From Pectobacterium cacticida (GTDB taxonomy: Bacteria; Pseudomonadota; Gammaproteobacteria; Enterobacterales; Enterobacteriaceae), in assembly GCF_036885195.1 (NCBI RefSeq), contig NZ_CP133656.1:3348001-3412000 (forward strand): a stretch of DNA of 64,000 nucleotides, given 5' to 3'. How positions within the stretch are numbered: the stretch's first letter is position 1; each line of letters opens with the position of its first letter. A program made the position numbers and the translations under genes. Under the pieces are notes generated by a model. That model ran no database searches. It had not been told where the DNA came from and saw nothing but the letters and a program-made list of their open reading frames with translations. Of this stretch, positions 54,670 through 62,703 are shown piece by piece.

Positions 54670-56706
54670 GTGGCAAACAGTACAGGATTACAGTTCACGG
54701 TTAAGGTCGGCGCCCTGCCCGAAAGCACGTTTGTCGTGGTGGATTTTCAGCTCAACGAAGCGCTGAATCGCCCGTTCGGCCTGTCGCTCAGTCTGGCCAG
54801 CGCATTACCGGATGTGGATTTTGGCGCGGTACTCGACCAGCCGTGCGAGTTGCTCATCTGGTATGAGGGCGAACTCAAACGCCGGGTCAGCGGTATCGTC
54901 AGCGGTTTTACGCAGGGCGACACCGGTTTTCGCCGCACCCGCTATCAGGCCGAGGTGCGCCCGGCGCTGTGGCGACTGGGGCTACGCACCAACGCCCGCA
55001 TTTTTCAGGCGCACAAACCCGAAGCCATCATCGCCACATTGCTGGAAGAGTCCGGCATTACCGATTATGCCTTTGCCTTACGCCATGACCACGCCTCGCG
55101 TGAATACTGCGTGCAATACCGGGAAAGCGATTTAGCCTTTATCACCCGACTGGCCGCCGAGGAAGGGCTGTATTTCTTCCACGAATTTGAAGCGGGCAAG
55201 CACCGCGTGGTCTTTGCCGACGATGCCGGGGCGCTGGCCAAAGGCCCCGAACTGTTCTTCAACCTCGCCACGCAGGGCCTGAGCGAAGGCGAGTACGTCC
55301 GTCGCTTCCGCTACGCCGAGCAGGTCAGCACGGCAGAGGTGGCCCTCAAGGATTACAGCTTCAAAACCCCGGCCTACGGCCTGCTGCACCGTAAGATGAG
55401 CAACGACCTGGCGCATCAGCGGGAGAGCTATCAGCACTTCGACTACCCCGGCCGCTTCAAGCAAGACCCGAGCGGCAAGGCGTTTACCGGCTATCGGCTG
55501 GACGCGTTAAGGGCGGGCGCGATGGGCGGCGCGGGCGAATCCAATGCCGCCATGCTGATGCCGGGCAGCACCTTTCAACTGACCGAACACCCCAACCCGA
55601 CACTCAATACCGGCTGGCAACTGGTCGCCATCACACACAGCGGGCAACAACCGCAGGCACTGGAAGAGGAAAGCGGCGGCGAACCGACCACCTACAGCAA
55701 CAGTTTTGAGGTTATCAGCGCCAAACGCACCTGGCGCGCCGACCTGCCGTACAAGCCGATGGTGGATGGCCCACAAATCGCCACCGTAGTCGGCCCGGCG
55801 GGAGAAGAAATCTACTGCGACGAGCACGGCCGCATCAAACTGCAATTTCCGTGGGACCGCTACGGCGCCAGCAATGACCAAAGCTCCTGCTGGGTACGGG
55901 TCAGTCAGGGTTGGGCGGGCGGCCAGTACGGGCTGATCGCCATCCCGCGCATCGGCCACGAAGTCATCGTCAGCTTCCTGGAAGGCGACCCGGACCAGCC
56001 GATTGTAACGGGCAGAACCTTTCATGCGACTAACCCGACACCGTATGTGTTACCGGCACATAAGACACGTACCACATTGCGTACCGATACCCATAAAGGT
56101 AAAGGTTTTAATGAATTACGGTTTGAAGATGAGGCGACGCGAGAACAAATTTATTACCACGCCCAGAAAGATATGGACGGGGTCATCAATAATATCCACC
56201 GCCAGAGCGTGGGGCGCGATCAGCACCTCAGCGTGGCACAAGATCAGTTCCAACGGGTCGAACGCCATCGTCACCGAACGATAGGGCAGGACGACTTTGA
56301 GCGCATTGGTCAGGATCATCATCAGGATATTGGCCGAAACATGATCCAGAAGATCGGCGCGTCGCTTAAGCGCTTCATCGGCGGGGGAGAAATCACTCGC
56401 ATCGAGGGGAGCCGCCAGACGACAATGTCCGGCTCGGAAGAGACACTGATCGGCGCGCACCAACGCATTCTGGTCAATACGGACAGTTACCTGAAAGCCG
56501 CAGATATCGTGCTGGAAGCCGGACAAGCGTTAACCATTAAAGCACCAGGCGGTTTTATCAAGATTGACAGCGCGGGCGTTACCATTTCCGGCACCGTGGT
56601 GAAAATCAACGACGGCGGTGCGGCGGGCGTCGGAACGGCACCGGTATCGATTACGCCGGACGATCCGGCAAAACCCACACTACCCGATGCGCCAGATCGG
56701 CGTTAA
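54670..56706 (+). CDS. vgrG: Type VI secretion spike protein VgrG (TssI)
   Basis: Trimeric spike at the tip of the Hcp tube, carrying PAAR proteins and effectors. 678 residues. Start GTG at 54670 with GGAGAGGA upstream. The gp27-like region spans about 1-340 (QFTVKVGALPESTFVVVDFQL; ESGITDYAFAL; YCVQYRESDLAFITRLAAEEGLYFFHEFE). The gp5 OB-fold is at about 367-400 (ATVVGPAGEEIYCDEHGRIKLQFPWDRYG). The C-terminal beta-helix runs from about residue 451 and ends in a short Pro/Asp tail with no fused toxin domain. It therefore needs separate cargo, supplied by the genes downstream. PAAR gene follows after 9 bp. Confidence 0.96.
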   Translation: MANSTGLQFTVKVGALPESTFVVVDFQLNEALNRPFGLSLSLASALPDVDFGAVLDQPCELLIWYEGELKRRVSGIVSGFTQGDTGFRRTRYQAEVRPALWRLGLRTNARIFQAHKPEAIIATLLEESGITDYAFALRHDHASREYCVQYRESDLAFITRLAAEEGLYFFHEFEAGKHRVVFADDAGALAKGPELFFNLATQGLSEGEYVRRFRYAEQVSTAEVALKDYSFKTPAYGLLHRKMSNDLAHQRESYQHFDYPGRFKQDPSGKAFTGYRLDALRAGAMGGAGESNAAMLMPGSTFQLTEHPNPTLNTGWQLVAITHSGQQPQALEEESGGEPTTYSNSFEVISAKRTWRADLPYKPMVDGPQIATVVGPAGEEIYCDEHGRIKLQFPWDRYGASNDQSSCWVRVSQGWAGGQYGLIAIPRIGHEVIVSFLEGDPDQPIVTGRTFHATNPTPYVLPAHKTRTTLRTDTHKGKGFNELRFEDEATREQIYYHAQKDMDGVINNIHRQSVGRDQHLSVAQDQFQRVERHRHRTIGQDDFERIGQDHHQDIGRNMIQKIGASLKRFIGGGEITRIEGSRQTTMSGSEETLIGAHQRILVNTDSYLKAADIVLEAGQALTIKAPGGFIKIDSAGVTISGTVVKINDGGAAGVGTAPVSITPDDPAKPTLPDAPDRR

Positions 56707-56715
56707 GGAGGAACG

Positions 56716-58089
56716 ATGCCAGGTGCCGCACGTTTAGGAGATAGCTGCGCGGGTCACGGTTGTTTCCCCTCTACCCCGATTATTGCAGGCAGCGGTGATG
56801 TTATCATCAATGGTAAACCAGCGGCCCGCCAAGGTGACGCGGTGTTACTCCATGCCTGCCCTTGTCCAAATATGCCGCACGGCGTCCATAATCGGGCGAT
56901 ATCCGCAGGCTCCGGTACAGTCATCATCAATGGCAAGCCGGCGGCGCGTATTGGCGATGCCATTGGCTGCGGCGGCTCGGTCATAGCGGGCAGTGGCAAT
57001 GTAATTATTGGCGACACGCCATACCAGTCGCCAGTTAAAGCCTGCGCCGAACAGGCATCGAGGGATCACGCGCCGCTTTTAGCGCTAACCCCGATGCTGA
57101 CACCGATGCCCATGGCATGGGCGCAAGTCGCGGAGCTGCCGGTGCTAGATGAAGCGCTGACTCGGCTACAGCGTCAGGAACGCTATCTGGCGCGCGCCAA
57201 ACTGGCCGCGGAAGGAGCCGCGTTGCCAGGGCTGGCAGAGGCGGCGAAACGACTGGCGTTTAATAACGACAATATCTTGCGCGCGGAAGCGGCACAGTAT
57301 GTGTATACGGTCGATGAATTCCGACGCGGCGTGTTAGATACGTTGCCCAAAGCGCCGGTGGGGTTGGATATTGTGGATACTAGCCTATTACCGAGCCTTA
57401 AAGAGGCAAAATTTATGGATACCGATTCAGGGTTTGGTTCTGCTTTGTTCAAATCTGCCATTAACGGCGAAACCATGCTGACCTATCGGGGAACCAATAA
57501 TGCAGTAACCGGGGTGAAAGATTGGTTAACCAATGTCGGACAAGCGATGGGCTTTGAGACGGATCAATATAATCAGGCGATGGATTTAGCTAAGCAAGTA
57601 AAGGAAGCGATCTCGCCACCTCCCGTTATCGTCGGGCATTCATTGGGCGGCGGCCTGGCATCGGCGGCGGTCGGCGTCACCGGGTTACCCGGTTATACCT
57701 TTAATGCCGCAGGGTTGCATACCAAGACGCTGTCGCGTGCCGGTGGCGCCGACCTGGCGAAAACCAGCACGTTAATCAAGACGCAGGCGGTCGACGGCGA
57801 GGTGTTAACTCTGGCGCAAACCTATGGCAAGGCGTTGATCCCCGGCCTGCTGTCCGGGGCGGGCGCATTGATCGGCGGCGTCGCCGGTGCGGCGCTTGGG
57901 GGCGCTGTCGGTATCGCCAAACTGCTAGAGGGCGGGCTACCGAAAGCCAGCGGTGAGATGATGGCGCTTCCCGCCGTAGGCGGTTCACCGATTGCGCGCC
58001 ACGGTATGGACCAGGTGATTGCCGGGATTGAAAGCCAGAAAAAGGACGATATCGGGAAGATAACCACTACCTTCAGGGGAATAACATGA
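56716..58089 (+). CDS. PAAR-domain lipase, T6SS antibacterial effector
   Basis: 457-residue fusion. Residues 1-105 form a PAAR tip with three repeats (GSGDVIINGKPAARQGD, GSGTVIINGKPAARIGD, GSGNVIIGDTP). The rest is an alpha/beta-hydrolase of the class 3 lipase/DUF2974 type: oxyanion-side YRGTNN at 257-262 and nucleophile elbow GHSLGG at 307-312 (Ser309). Asp360 and His429 (ARHGMDQV) are candidate partners. A glycine-rich hydrophobic stretch at 375-404 may enter membranes. It caps VgrG and should hydrolyse target-cell phospholipids. AGGAGG precedes the ATG. Its stop overlaps the first ankyrin lipoprotein gene by 4 bp, the classic effector-immunity coupling. Phospholipase class is not proven. 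Confidence 0.9.
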   Translation: MPGAARLGDSCAGHGCFPSTPIIAGSGDVIINGKPAARQGDAVLLHACPCPNMPHGVHNRAISAGSGTVIINGKPAARIGDAIGCGGSVIAGSGNVIIGDTPYQSPVKACAEQASRDHAPLLALTPMLTPMPMAWAQVAELPVLDEALTRLQRQERYLARAKLAAEGAALPGLAEAAKRLAFNNDNILRAEAAQYVYTVDEFRRGVLDTLPKAPVGLDIVDTSLLPSLKEAKFMDTDSGFGSALFKSAINGETMLTYRGTNNAVTGVKDWLTNVGQAMGFETDQYNQAMDLAKQVKEAISPPPVIVGHSLGGGLASAAVGVTGLPGYTFNAAGLHTKTLSRAGGADLAKTSTLIKTQAVDGEVLTLAQTYGKALIPGLLSGAGALIGGVAGAALGGAVGIAKLLEGGLPKASGEMMALPAVGGSPIARHGMDQVIAGIESQKKDDIGKITTTFRGIT

Positions 58090-58865
58090 AATGGTTAGCA
58101 CGTATAAAATGGGCTGGCGTCGTTATTCTGGGATTATTAACCGCATGTCAGGCAGGAGGGCAGCGTATGCAGGCCAGTGAACTTTTTGCACCGCCAGTGG
58201 TGGCGGTGTTGGAAAGCATTCAAAAAGGTGACGAAGCAGCAGCGCGTGAGTTACTGTCGCAGGGCGTTAATCTGAATATCCAGGGCAAAGAGGGCGTGAC
58301 GCCGCTGTTATGGCTGATTTATGAAACGCAGAATAAAAAGGCCGTTACGTTGGCGCTAAAGTTGGGAGCCGATCCGAATTATAAGGACGGCTTTGGCGAC
58401 AGTGCCGTTAATTCCGTGGCAGGAGCGAAAGATCCCGACTGGCTGCGTATTATTCTGGATGCCGGGGGAGATCCCAATGCCATTGGACGGCTTGGTCAGC
58501 CCGCGATATTTGGCGCGATTGGCGAAGAGCGCTGGGCCGATATTAAACTACTGGTAGAACGGGGCGCTGATTTGAATCTCGTTGATGGCACCAAAGTCAA
58601 TAGCGCCCACTATGCGGCTTATCTGAATAAATACGAAATCGCCTATTGGCTGATTGAACAAGGGGCGGATATCAATATTTATGATGAGACCGGCAGTAAC
58701 CTCGCTTTTACCGTCGAAGACAGCTTATCCATTATGTCCCCTAAATCGCCGCACTATCCGTGGGCATTGAAGGTCAAACAATTATTGCAGGATCGTGGCG
58801 TTAAATTCTCGCCGCTGTCTCCAGCGGAAGTCCGGGCGCGTTGGGAACAAGGATTACCGCTGTGA
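58086..58865 (+). CDS. Ankyrin-repeat lipoprotein, probable immunity protein (copy 1)
   Basis: 259 residues. Signal peptide with lipobox LLTAC (Cys21), so a periplasm-facing lipoprotein. Ankyrin-type repeats follow: GDEAAARELLSQGVNLNIQGKEGVTPL, LALKLGADPNYKDG, RIILDAGGDPNAIG, IKLLVERGADLNLVDG, WLIEQGADINIYDE. Its ATG lies inside the stop of the PAAR-lipase (ATGA), which implies cotranslation and immunity to that lipase at the place where it acts. It is the most divergent of the three copies; differences cluster at residues 103-114, 158-171 and 195-209. Immunity is inferred from position and localisation. Confidence 0.85.
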   Translation: MKWLARIKWAGVVILGLLTACQAGGQRMQASELFAPPVVAVLESIQKGDEAAARELLSQGVNLNIQGKEGVTPLLWLIYETQNKKAVTLALKLGADPNYKDGFGDSAVNSVAGAKDPDWLRIILDAGGDPNAIGRLGQPAIFGAIGEERWADIKLLVERGADLNLVDGTKVNSAHYAAYLNKYEIAYWLIEQGADINIYDETGSNLAFTVEDSLSIMSPKSPHYPWALKVKQLLQDRGVKFSPLSPAEVRARWEQGLPL

Positions 58866-58991
58866 TTTTTCTCTCTGATTCGGTGGAAATGGCTAATGGC
58901 GTCTCCCTCCGGGTTATTGGAACTACGTCATCCCTGCGAATAGTCTTTGATGTGACAGGAACACGATAACCCACAGTTTCAGGGGAATTAT

Positions 58992-59771
58992 ATGCAATGG
59001 TTAGCACGTATAAAATGGGCTGGCGTCGTTATTCTGGGATTATTAACCGCATGTCAGGCAGGAGGGCAGCGTATGCAGGCCAGTGAACTTTTTGCACCGC
59101 CAGTGGTGGCGGTGTTGGAAAGCATTCAAAAAGGTGACGAAGCGGCAGCACGTGAGTTACTGTCGCAGGGAGTAAATCTGAATATCCAGGGCAAAGAGGG
59201 CGTGACGCCGCTGGTGTGGCTGATTTATGAAACGCAGAATAAAAAGGCCGTTACGTTGGCGCTAAAGTTGGGAGCCGATCCGAATTATAAAGATGGATCT
59301 GGCGATAGTGCGGTAAACCGGGTGTCTGGTTTTAAAGATCCCGACTGGCTGCGTATTATTCTGGACGCTGGTGGCGATCCCAATGCCATTGGACGCCGTG
59401 GACAGCCCGCGATATTTGGCGCAATTGGCGAAGAGCGCTGGGCCGATATTAAACTACTGGTAGCGCGTGGGGCTGACGTAAATTTAATTGATGGACAAAG
59501 AAGGAATAGCGCCCACTATGCCGCTTATCTGAATAAATACGAAATCGTCTATTGGCTGATTGAACAAGGTGCTGAGGTTAATACCTATTCGGCGACGGGG
59601 GCCAGTTTAGCCTGGAGTGTCGAAGACAGCTTATCCATTATGTCTCCTAATTCACCGCACTATCCGTGGGCATTGAAGGTCAAACAATTATTGCAGGATC
59701 GTGGCGTTAAATTCCCGCCGCTGTCTCCAGCGGAAGTCCGGGCGCGTTGGGAACAAGGATTACCGCTGTGA
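58992..59771 (+). CDS. Ankyrin-repeat lipoprotein, probable immunity protein (copy 2)
   Basis: Second 259-residue paralogue, lipobox LLTAC at Cys21 and the same ankyrin repeats. It begins MQWLARIKWAG. Against copy 1 it changes about two dozen residues, mostly in three patches (103-114, 158-171, 195-209), for example AEVNTYSATGASLAWSV in place of ADINIYDETGSNLAFTV. It sits 126 bp after copy 1 with no promoter visible in the spacer, so it is probably read from the effector transcript. It may protect against a variant lipase. Confidence 0.83.
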   Translation: MQWLARIKWAGVVILGLLTACQAGGQRMQASELFAPPVVAVLESIQKGDEAAARELLSQGVNLNIQGKEGVTPLVWLIYETQNKKAVTLALKLGADPNYKDGSGDSAVNRVSGFKDPDWLRIILDAGGDPNAIGRRGQPAIFGAIGEERWADIKLLVARGADVNLIDGQRRNSAHYAAYLNKYEIVYWLIEQGAEVNTYSATGASLAWSVEDSLSIMSPNSPHYPWALKVKQLLQDRGVKFPPLSPAEVRARWEQGLPL

Positions 59772-59897
59772 TTTTTCTCTCTGATTCGGTGGAAATGGCT
59801 AATGGCGTCTCCCTCCGGGTTATTGGAACTACGTCATCCCTGCGAATAGTCTTTGATGTGACAGGAACACGATAACCCACAGTTTCAGGGGAATAAC

Positions 59898-60677
59898 ATG
59901 AAATGGTTAGCACGTATAAAATGGGTAGGCGTCGTTATTCTGGGATTATTAACCGCGTGTCAGGCAGGAGGGCAGCGTATGCAGGCCAGTGAACTTTTTG
60001 CACCGCCAGTGGTGGCGGTGTTGGAAAACATTCAAAAAGGTGACGAAGCGGCAGCGCGTGAGTTACTGTCGCAGGGCGTTAATCTGAATATCCAGGGCAA
60101 AGAAGGCGTGACGCCGCTGGTGTGGCTGATTTATGAAACGCAGAATAAAAAGGCCGTTACGTTGGCGCTAAAGTTGGGAGCCGATCCGAATTATAAAGAT
60201 GGATCTGGCGATAGTGCGGTAAACCGGGTGTCTGGTTTTAAAGATCCCGACTGGCTGCGTATTATTCTGGACGCTGGTGGCGATCCCAATGCCATTGGAC
60301 GCCGTGGACAGCCCGCGATATTTGGCGCGATTGGCGAAGAGCGCTGGGCCGATATTAAACTACTGGTAGCACGTGGGGCTGACGTAAATTTAACTGATGG
60401 GCAAAAAACCAATAGCGCCCACTATGCCGCTTATCTGAATAAATACGAAATCGTCTATTGGCTGATTGAAAAAGGTGCTGAGGTTAATACCTATTCGGCG
60501 ACGGGGGCCAGTTTAGCCTGGAGTGTCGAAGACAGCTTATCCATTATGTCCCCTAAATCGCCGCACTATCCGTGGGCATTGAAGGTCAAACAATTATTGC
60601 AGGATCGTGGCGTTAAATTCCCGCCACTATCTCCAGCGGAAGTCCGGGCGCGTTGGGAACAAGGATTACCGCTGTGA
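59898..60677 (+). CDS. Ankyrin-repeat lipoprotein, probable immunity protein (copy 3)
   Basis: Third 259-residue paralogue, with lipobox at Cys21. It is much closer to copy 2 than to copy 1: I count eight differing residues from copy 2 (positions 2, 10, 44, 166, 170, 171, 192 and 220). Positions 166 and 171 differ in all three copies (Val/Ile/Thr and Val/Arg/Thr). No spacer unit follows; unrelated AT-rich DNA leads to the adaptor genes. Same inferred periplasmic immunity role. Confidence 0.83.
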   Translation: MKWLARIKWVGVVILGLLTACQAGGQRMQASELFAPPVVAVLENIQKGDEAAARELLSQGVNLNIQGKEGVTPLVWLIYETQNKKAVTLALKLGADPNYKDGSGDSAVNRVSGFKDPDWLRIILDAGGDPNAIGRRGQPAIFGAIGEERWADIKLLVARGADVNLTDGQKTNSAHYAAYLNKYEIVYWLIEKGAEVNTYSATGASLAWSVEDSLSIMSPKSPHYPWALKVKQLLQDRGVKFPPLSPAEVRARWEQGLPL

Positions 60678-60812
60678 TTTTTTAATTCACCGTATCGATT
60701 TCTACTATTTTTCAAAAACCTCTCCCGCGCCGATCGCTCGCATTATTACCGGCGCAATTAATGCACTCGCATCGTAGTAAATATTCTCTTCTTTATTGAC
60801 AGGTCAATAACG

Positions 60813-61769
60813 ATGAAGGCAAATGGCTATACGTTGTTTGAAATCAGCCAATTGGGCGCGCCGCTGTACGCGATAATCTCGCCGCTGGAATACCCCACCC
60901 TGCCGGAATATTGGCAGGCTTTCCAGCCCGCGGCGGCGAATATCGGGCAGTCGCTGTATTTCGGAAAACAGGCCGGAAATTGGCAAAGATGGGCGCCCAT
61001 CGTGGTGAAAGTAGAAGAAGGCAAACCCGGAGAAACCTTACTGTACTGGCTGAATGAAACGCAGCCGACGCGGCATAACGGCGTAATCCTCACACAGGGT
61101 GAACTAACGTTGTCACAAATGGCCGATTTTTGGCAGCAGCGTATATTTTGTTTATGGCCCGACGGTACGAGAGCGCTGTTTCGTAGCTATGCGCCTGAGG
61201 TATTATCAGCTTGGTGGCCGACGTTATCTTCCGGTGCACAAAGGGCTTTCCTTGGTCCCCTGAATACACTGTACCTCCCGATAATCGAAAGTGAACGCGG
61301 GGAATATCAATTATTTTCGCAGCAGGAAAAAGGTCTCGAAAATACGTCTGACATTAGTAAACCATATCAAATTCAGCTAACGCACGACCAATATTACCTT
61401 CTCGCCCAGGATAATCGCTTGCACCGTTTAGCGAATGAACTTTTTCTTTTTGTCAGTACGCACTGCGTATTTCCGCTGGATATTGAAATCGTCAAAGCGC
61501 GTTTTATTAGCGGCATTACCCTAGCCCAAAAATATTACCCCAAAGCCAGAGAAGCAGAATGTGAGGCCTGGTCCGCTCACCGCTGGATTCTCGGCAGTGA
61601 ATTCTACCGACATCCGACCTTTATGTATTTGACGGAACATTATTCGCTGGCGGACAGCATTCGGATATTTAAATCAGAGCCTGATCGTATTGACAACGTA
61701 CGGCTTCATTACCATCGCCCCGGCTGGATGCGGGGGGAATTACCTGACATAACGGAGGTCACGCCATGA
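60813..61769 (+). CDS. DUF4123 T6SS adaptor protein (first)
   Basis: 318 residues. DUF4123 proteins (Tap/TEC) are chaperones that load effectors onto VgrG and are not secreted. The signature is the stretch FCLWPDGTRALFRSYAPEVLSAWWPTLSS at about 110-140, followed by AFLGPLNTLYLP; the N-terminal half has YAIISPLEYPTLPEYWQAF. A long C-terminal extension (residues 190-318) rich in aromatic and charged residues may recognise cargo. ATG at 60813 after AGGTCAATAACG. It overlaps the next adaptor gene by 4 bp (ATGA). Placement between the immunity array and the last effector suggests it serves the latter. Confidence 0.78.
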   Translation: MKANGYTLFEISQLGAPLYAIISPLEYPTLPEYWQAFQPAAANIGQSLYFGKQAGNWQRWAPIVVKVEEGKPGETLLYWLNETQPTRHNGVILTQGELTLSQMADFWQQRIFCLWPDGTRALFRSYAPEVLSAWWPTLSSGAQRAFLGPLNTLYLPIIESERGEYQLFSQQEKGLENTSDISKPYQIQLTHDQYYLLAQDNRLHRLANELFLFVSTHCVFPLDIEIVKARFISGITLAQKYYPKAREAECEAWSAHRWILGSEFYRHPTFMYLTEHYSLADSIRIFKSEPDRIDNVRLHYHRPGWMRGELPDITEVTP

Positions 61770-62683
61770 CTATCGCGCCCCCTTTCCTTGAATCGATGAC
61801 GGAAGATGACGCTGCCTGGCAAACACGTCTCGCTCAGGGAGGCTGTTTTGTTATCGCAGAAGCGTCGATGAACGACGCTGTCCCCTGGCTGGCCGAACGC
61901 TGGGGAGGCAGTCTGGAACAAACCTCGTTGTACTGGGGAGAAGCCGGTCGTGTTCATGCCTCGGTATCGCCTTATTGCATTCCGCTTAATGTCGCTAACT
62001 GGCCTCAGGTGAAAGAACACGTGGTCACGCAACCGGGTTGGGGAATGGGTCTACAACTGGCGTGGTTTATGCTGGCCTATTCACCGCTCGATCAATTGAT
62101 TGAGGTCACGAAGCATCTACGGCAGTGGAGTCTGGTGACCTCACCTTCGGGGGAAAATGCCATCCTGCGCGTAGGGGACTGGCAGGTGGTGAACCAACTG
62201 TTATCCGCCAGTTCCGCACAAGAGGCTTGTGCGTTTTATGGCCCGATAGCCCGTTTCTGCGACATTTCTCCTGAAGGTGCGATACGTGCCTTAAACCTCA
62301 CTACTCGCGAACCGCACGCCATTCCCGATAGCCTGCCGCGCCAACTAAGCACCGAACAATGGCACGCCATCATGACACCATCCGAACATCAACATCTGTC
62401 TCGTTATATGGAACACCTGCGCACTTATCATGCTAACTGGCAAGACGCGTCTGACGATGAACTCCAGGCGTTTATCTGTCAGCAGGCGGAGCAGGCGAAA
62501 AGCAACGGCTTTAACAACGACCGCGATATCGTGCGCTGGCTGGCATTGGCGACAGAACTCTCGCCCACATTCCTTCATCAGCCCTGGGCAAAGGATATTC
62601 TGGGACAGTCGGAATTTATCGGCACGCAAAGCCGCATGGATCGCCTGTATCAAGCCGCGATTGACCATCTGGACGACGCATAA
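61766..62683 (+). CDS. DUF4123 T6SS adaptor protein (second)
   Basis: 305 residues. A second DUF4123-type protein: CFVIAEASMNDAVPWLAERWGGSLEQTSLYWGE, VSPYCIPL, then the conserved block HLRQWSLVTSPSGENAILRVGDWQVVNQLL and ACAFYGPIARF. The C-terminal 100 residues are helical and charged. Its ATG overlaps the stop of the first adaptor, so the two are made together and may act as a pair. Only 20 bp separate it from the effector gene at 62704, which makes that effector the likely client. The domain call is by motif recognition. Confidence 0.72.
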   Translation: MTIAPPFLESMTEDDAAWQTRLAQGGCFVIAEASMNDAVPWLAERWGGSLEQTSLYWGEAGRVHASVSPYCIPLNVANWPQVKEHVVTQPGWGMGLQLAWFMLAYSPLDQLIEVTKHLRQWSLVTSPSGENAILRVGDWQVVNQLLSASSAQEACAFYGPIARFCDISPEGAIRALNLTTREPHAIPDSLPRQLSTEQWHAIMTPSEHQHLSRYMEHLRTYHANWQDASDDELQAFICQQAEQAKSNGFNNDRDIVRWLALATELSPTFLHQPWAKDILGQSEFIGTQSRMDRLYQAAIDHLDDA

Positions 62684-62703
62684 AATAAAAAGGACGTCAT
62701 TTC

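Larger units (their letters stand above)
58086..60677 (+). repeat. 906-bp tandem repeat of immunity genes
   Basis: Start codons at 58086, 58992 and 59898 are exactly 906 bp apart. Each of the first two units is a 780-bp gene plus a 126-bp spacer; the third is the gene alone. The two spacers are identical except for the last few bases before the ATG (GAATTAT and GAATAAC). Similarity stops just after the third stop codon. The arrangement is a direct tandem array, not CRISPR. Confidence 0.93.

Noticed and set aside
54482..54766. 94-codon frame between hcp and vgrG
   Set aside because: It starts at the hcp stop, crosses the terminator hairpin and enters vgrG out of frame.
58801..59007. Repeated 68-codon minus-strand ORF over the spacer (again at 59707-59913)
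   Set aside because: It is antisense to the immunity genes and repeated only because the 906-bp unit is duplicated; no ribosome site or domain.
58086..60677. CRISPR or transposon as an explanation of the repeats
   Set aside because: The repeat unit is 906 bp and contains a complete gene; there are no short repeats, inverted termini or transposase.
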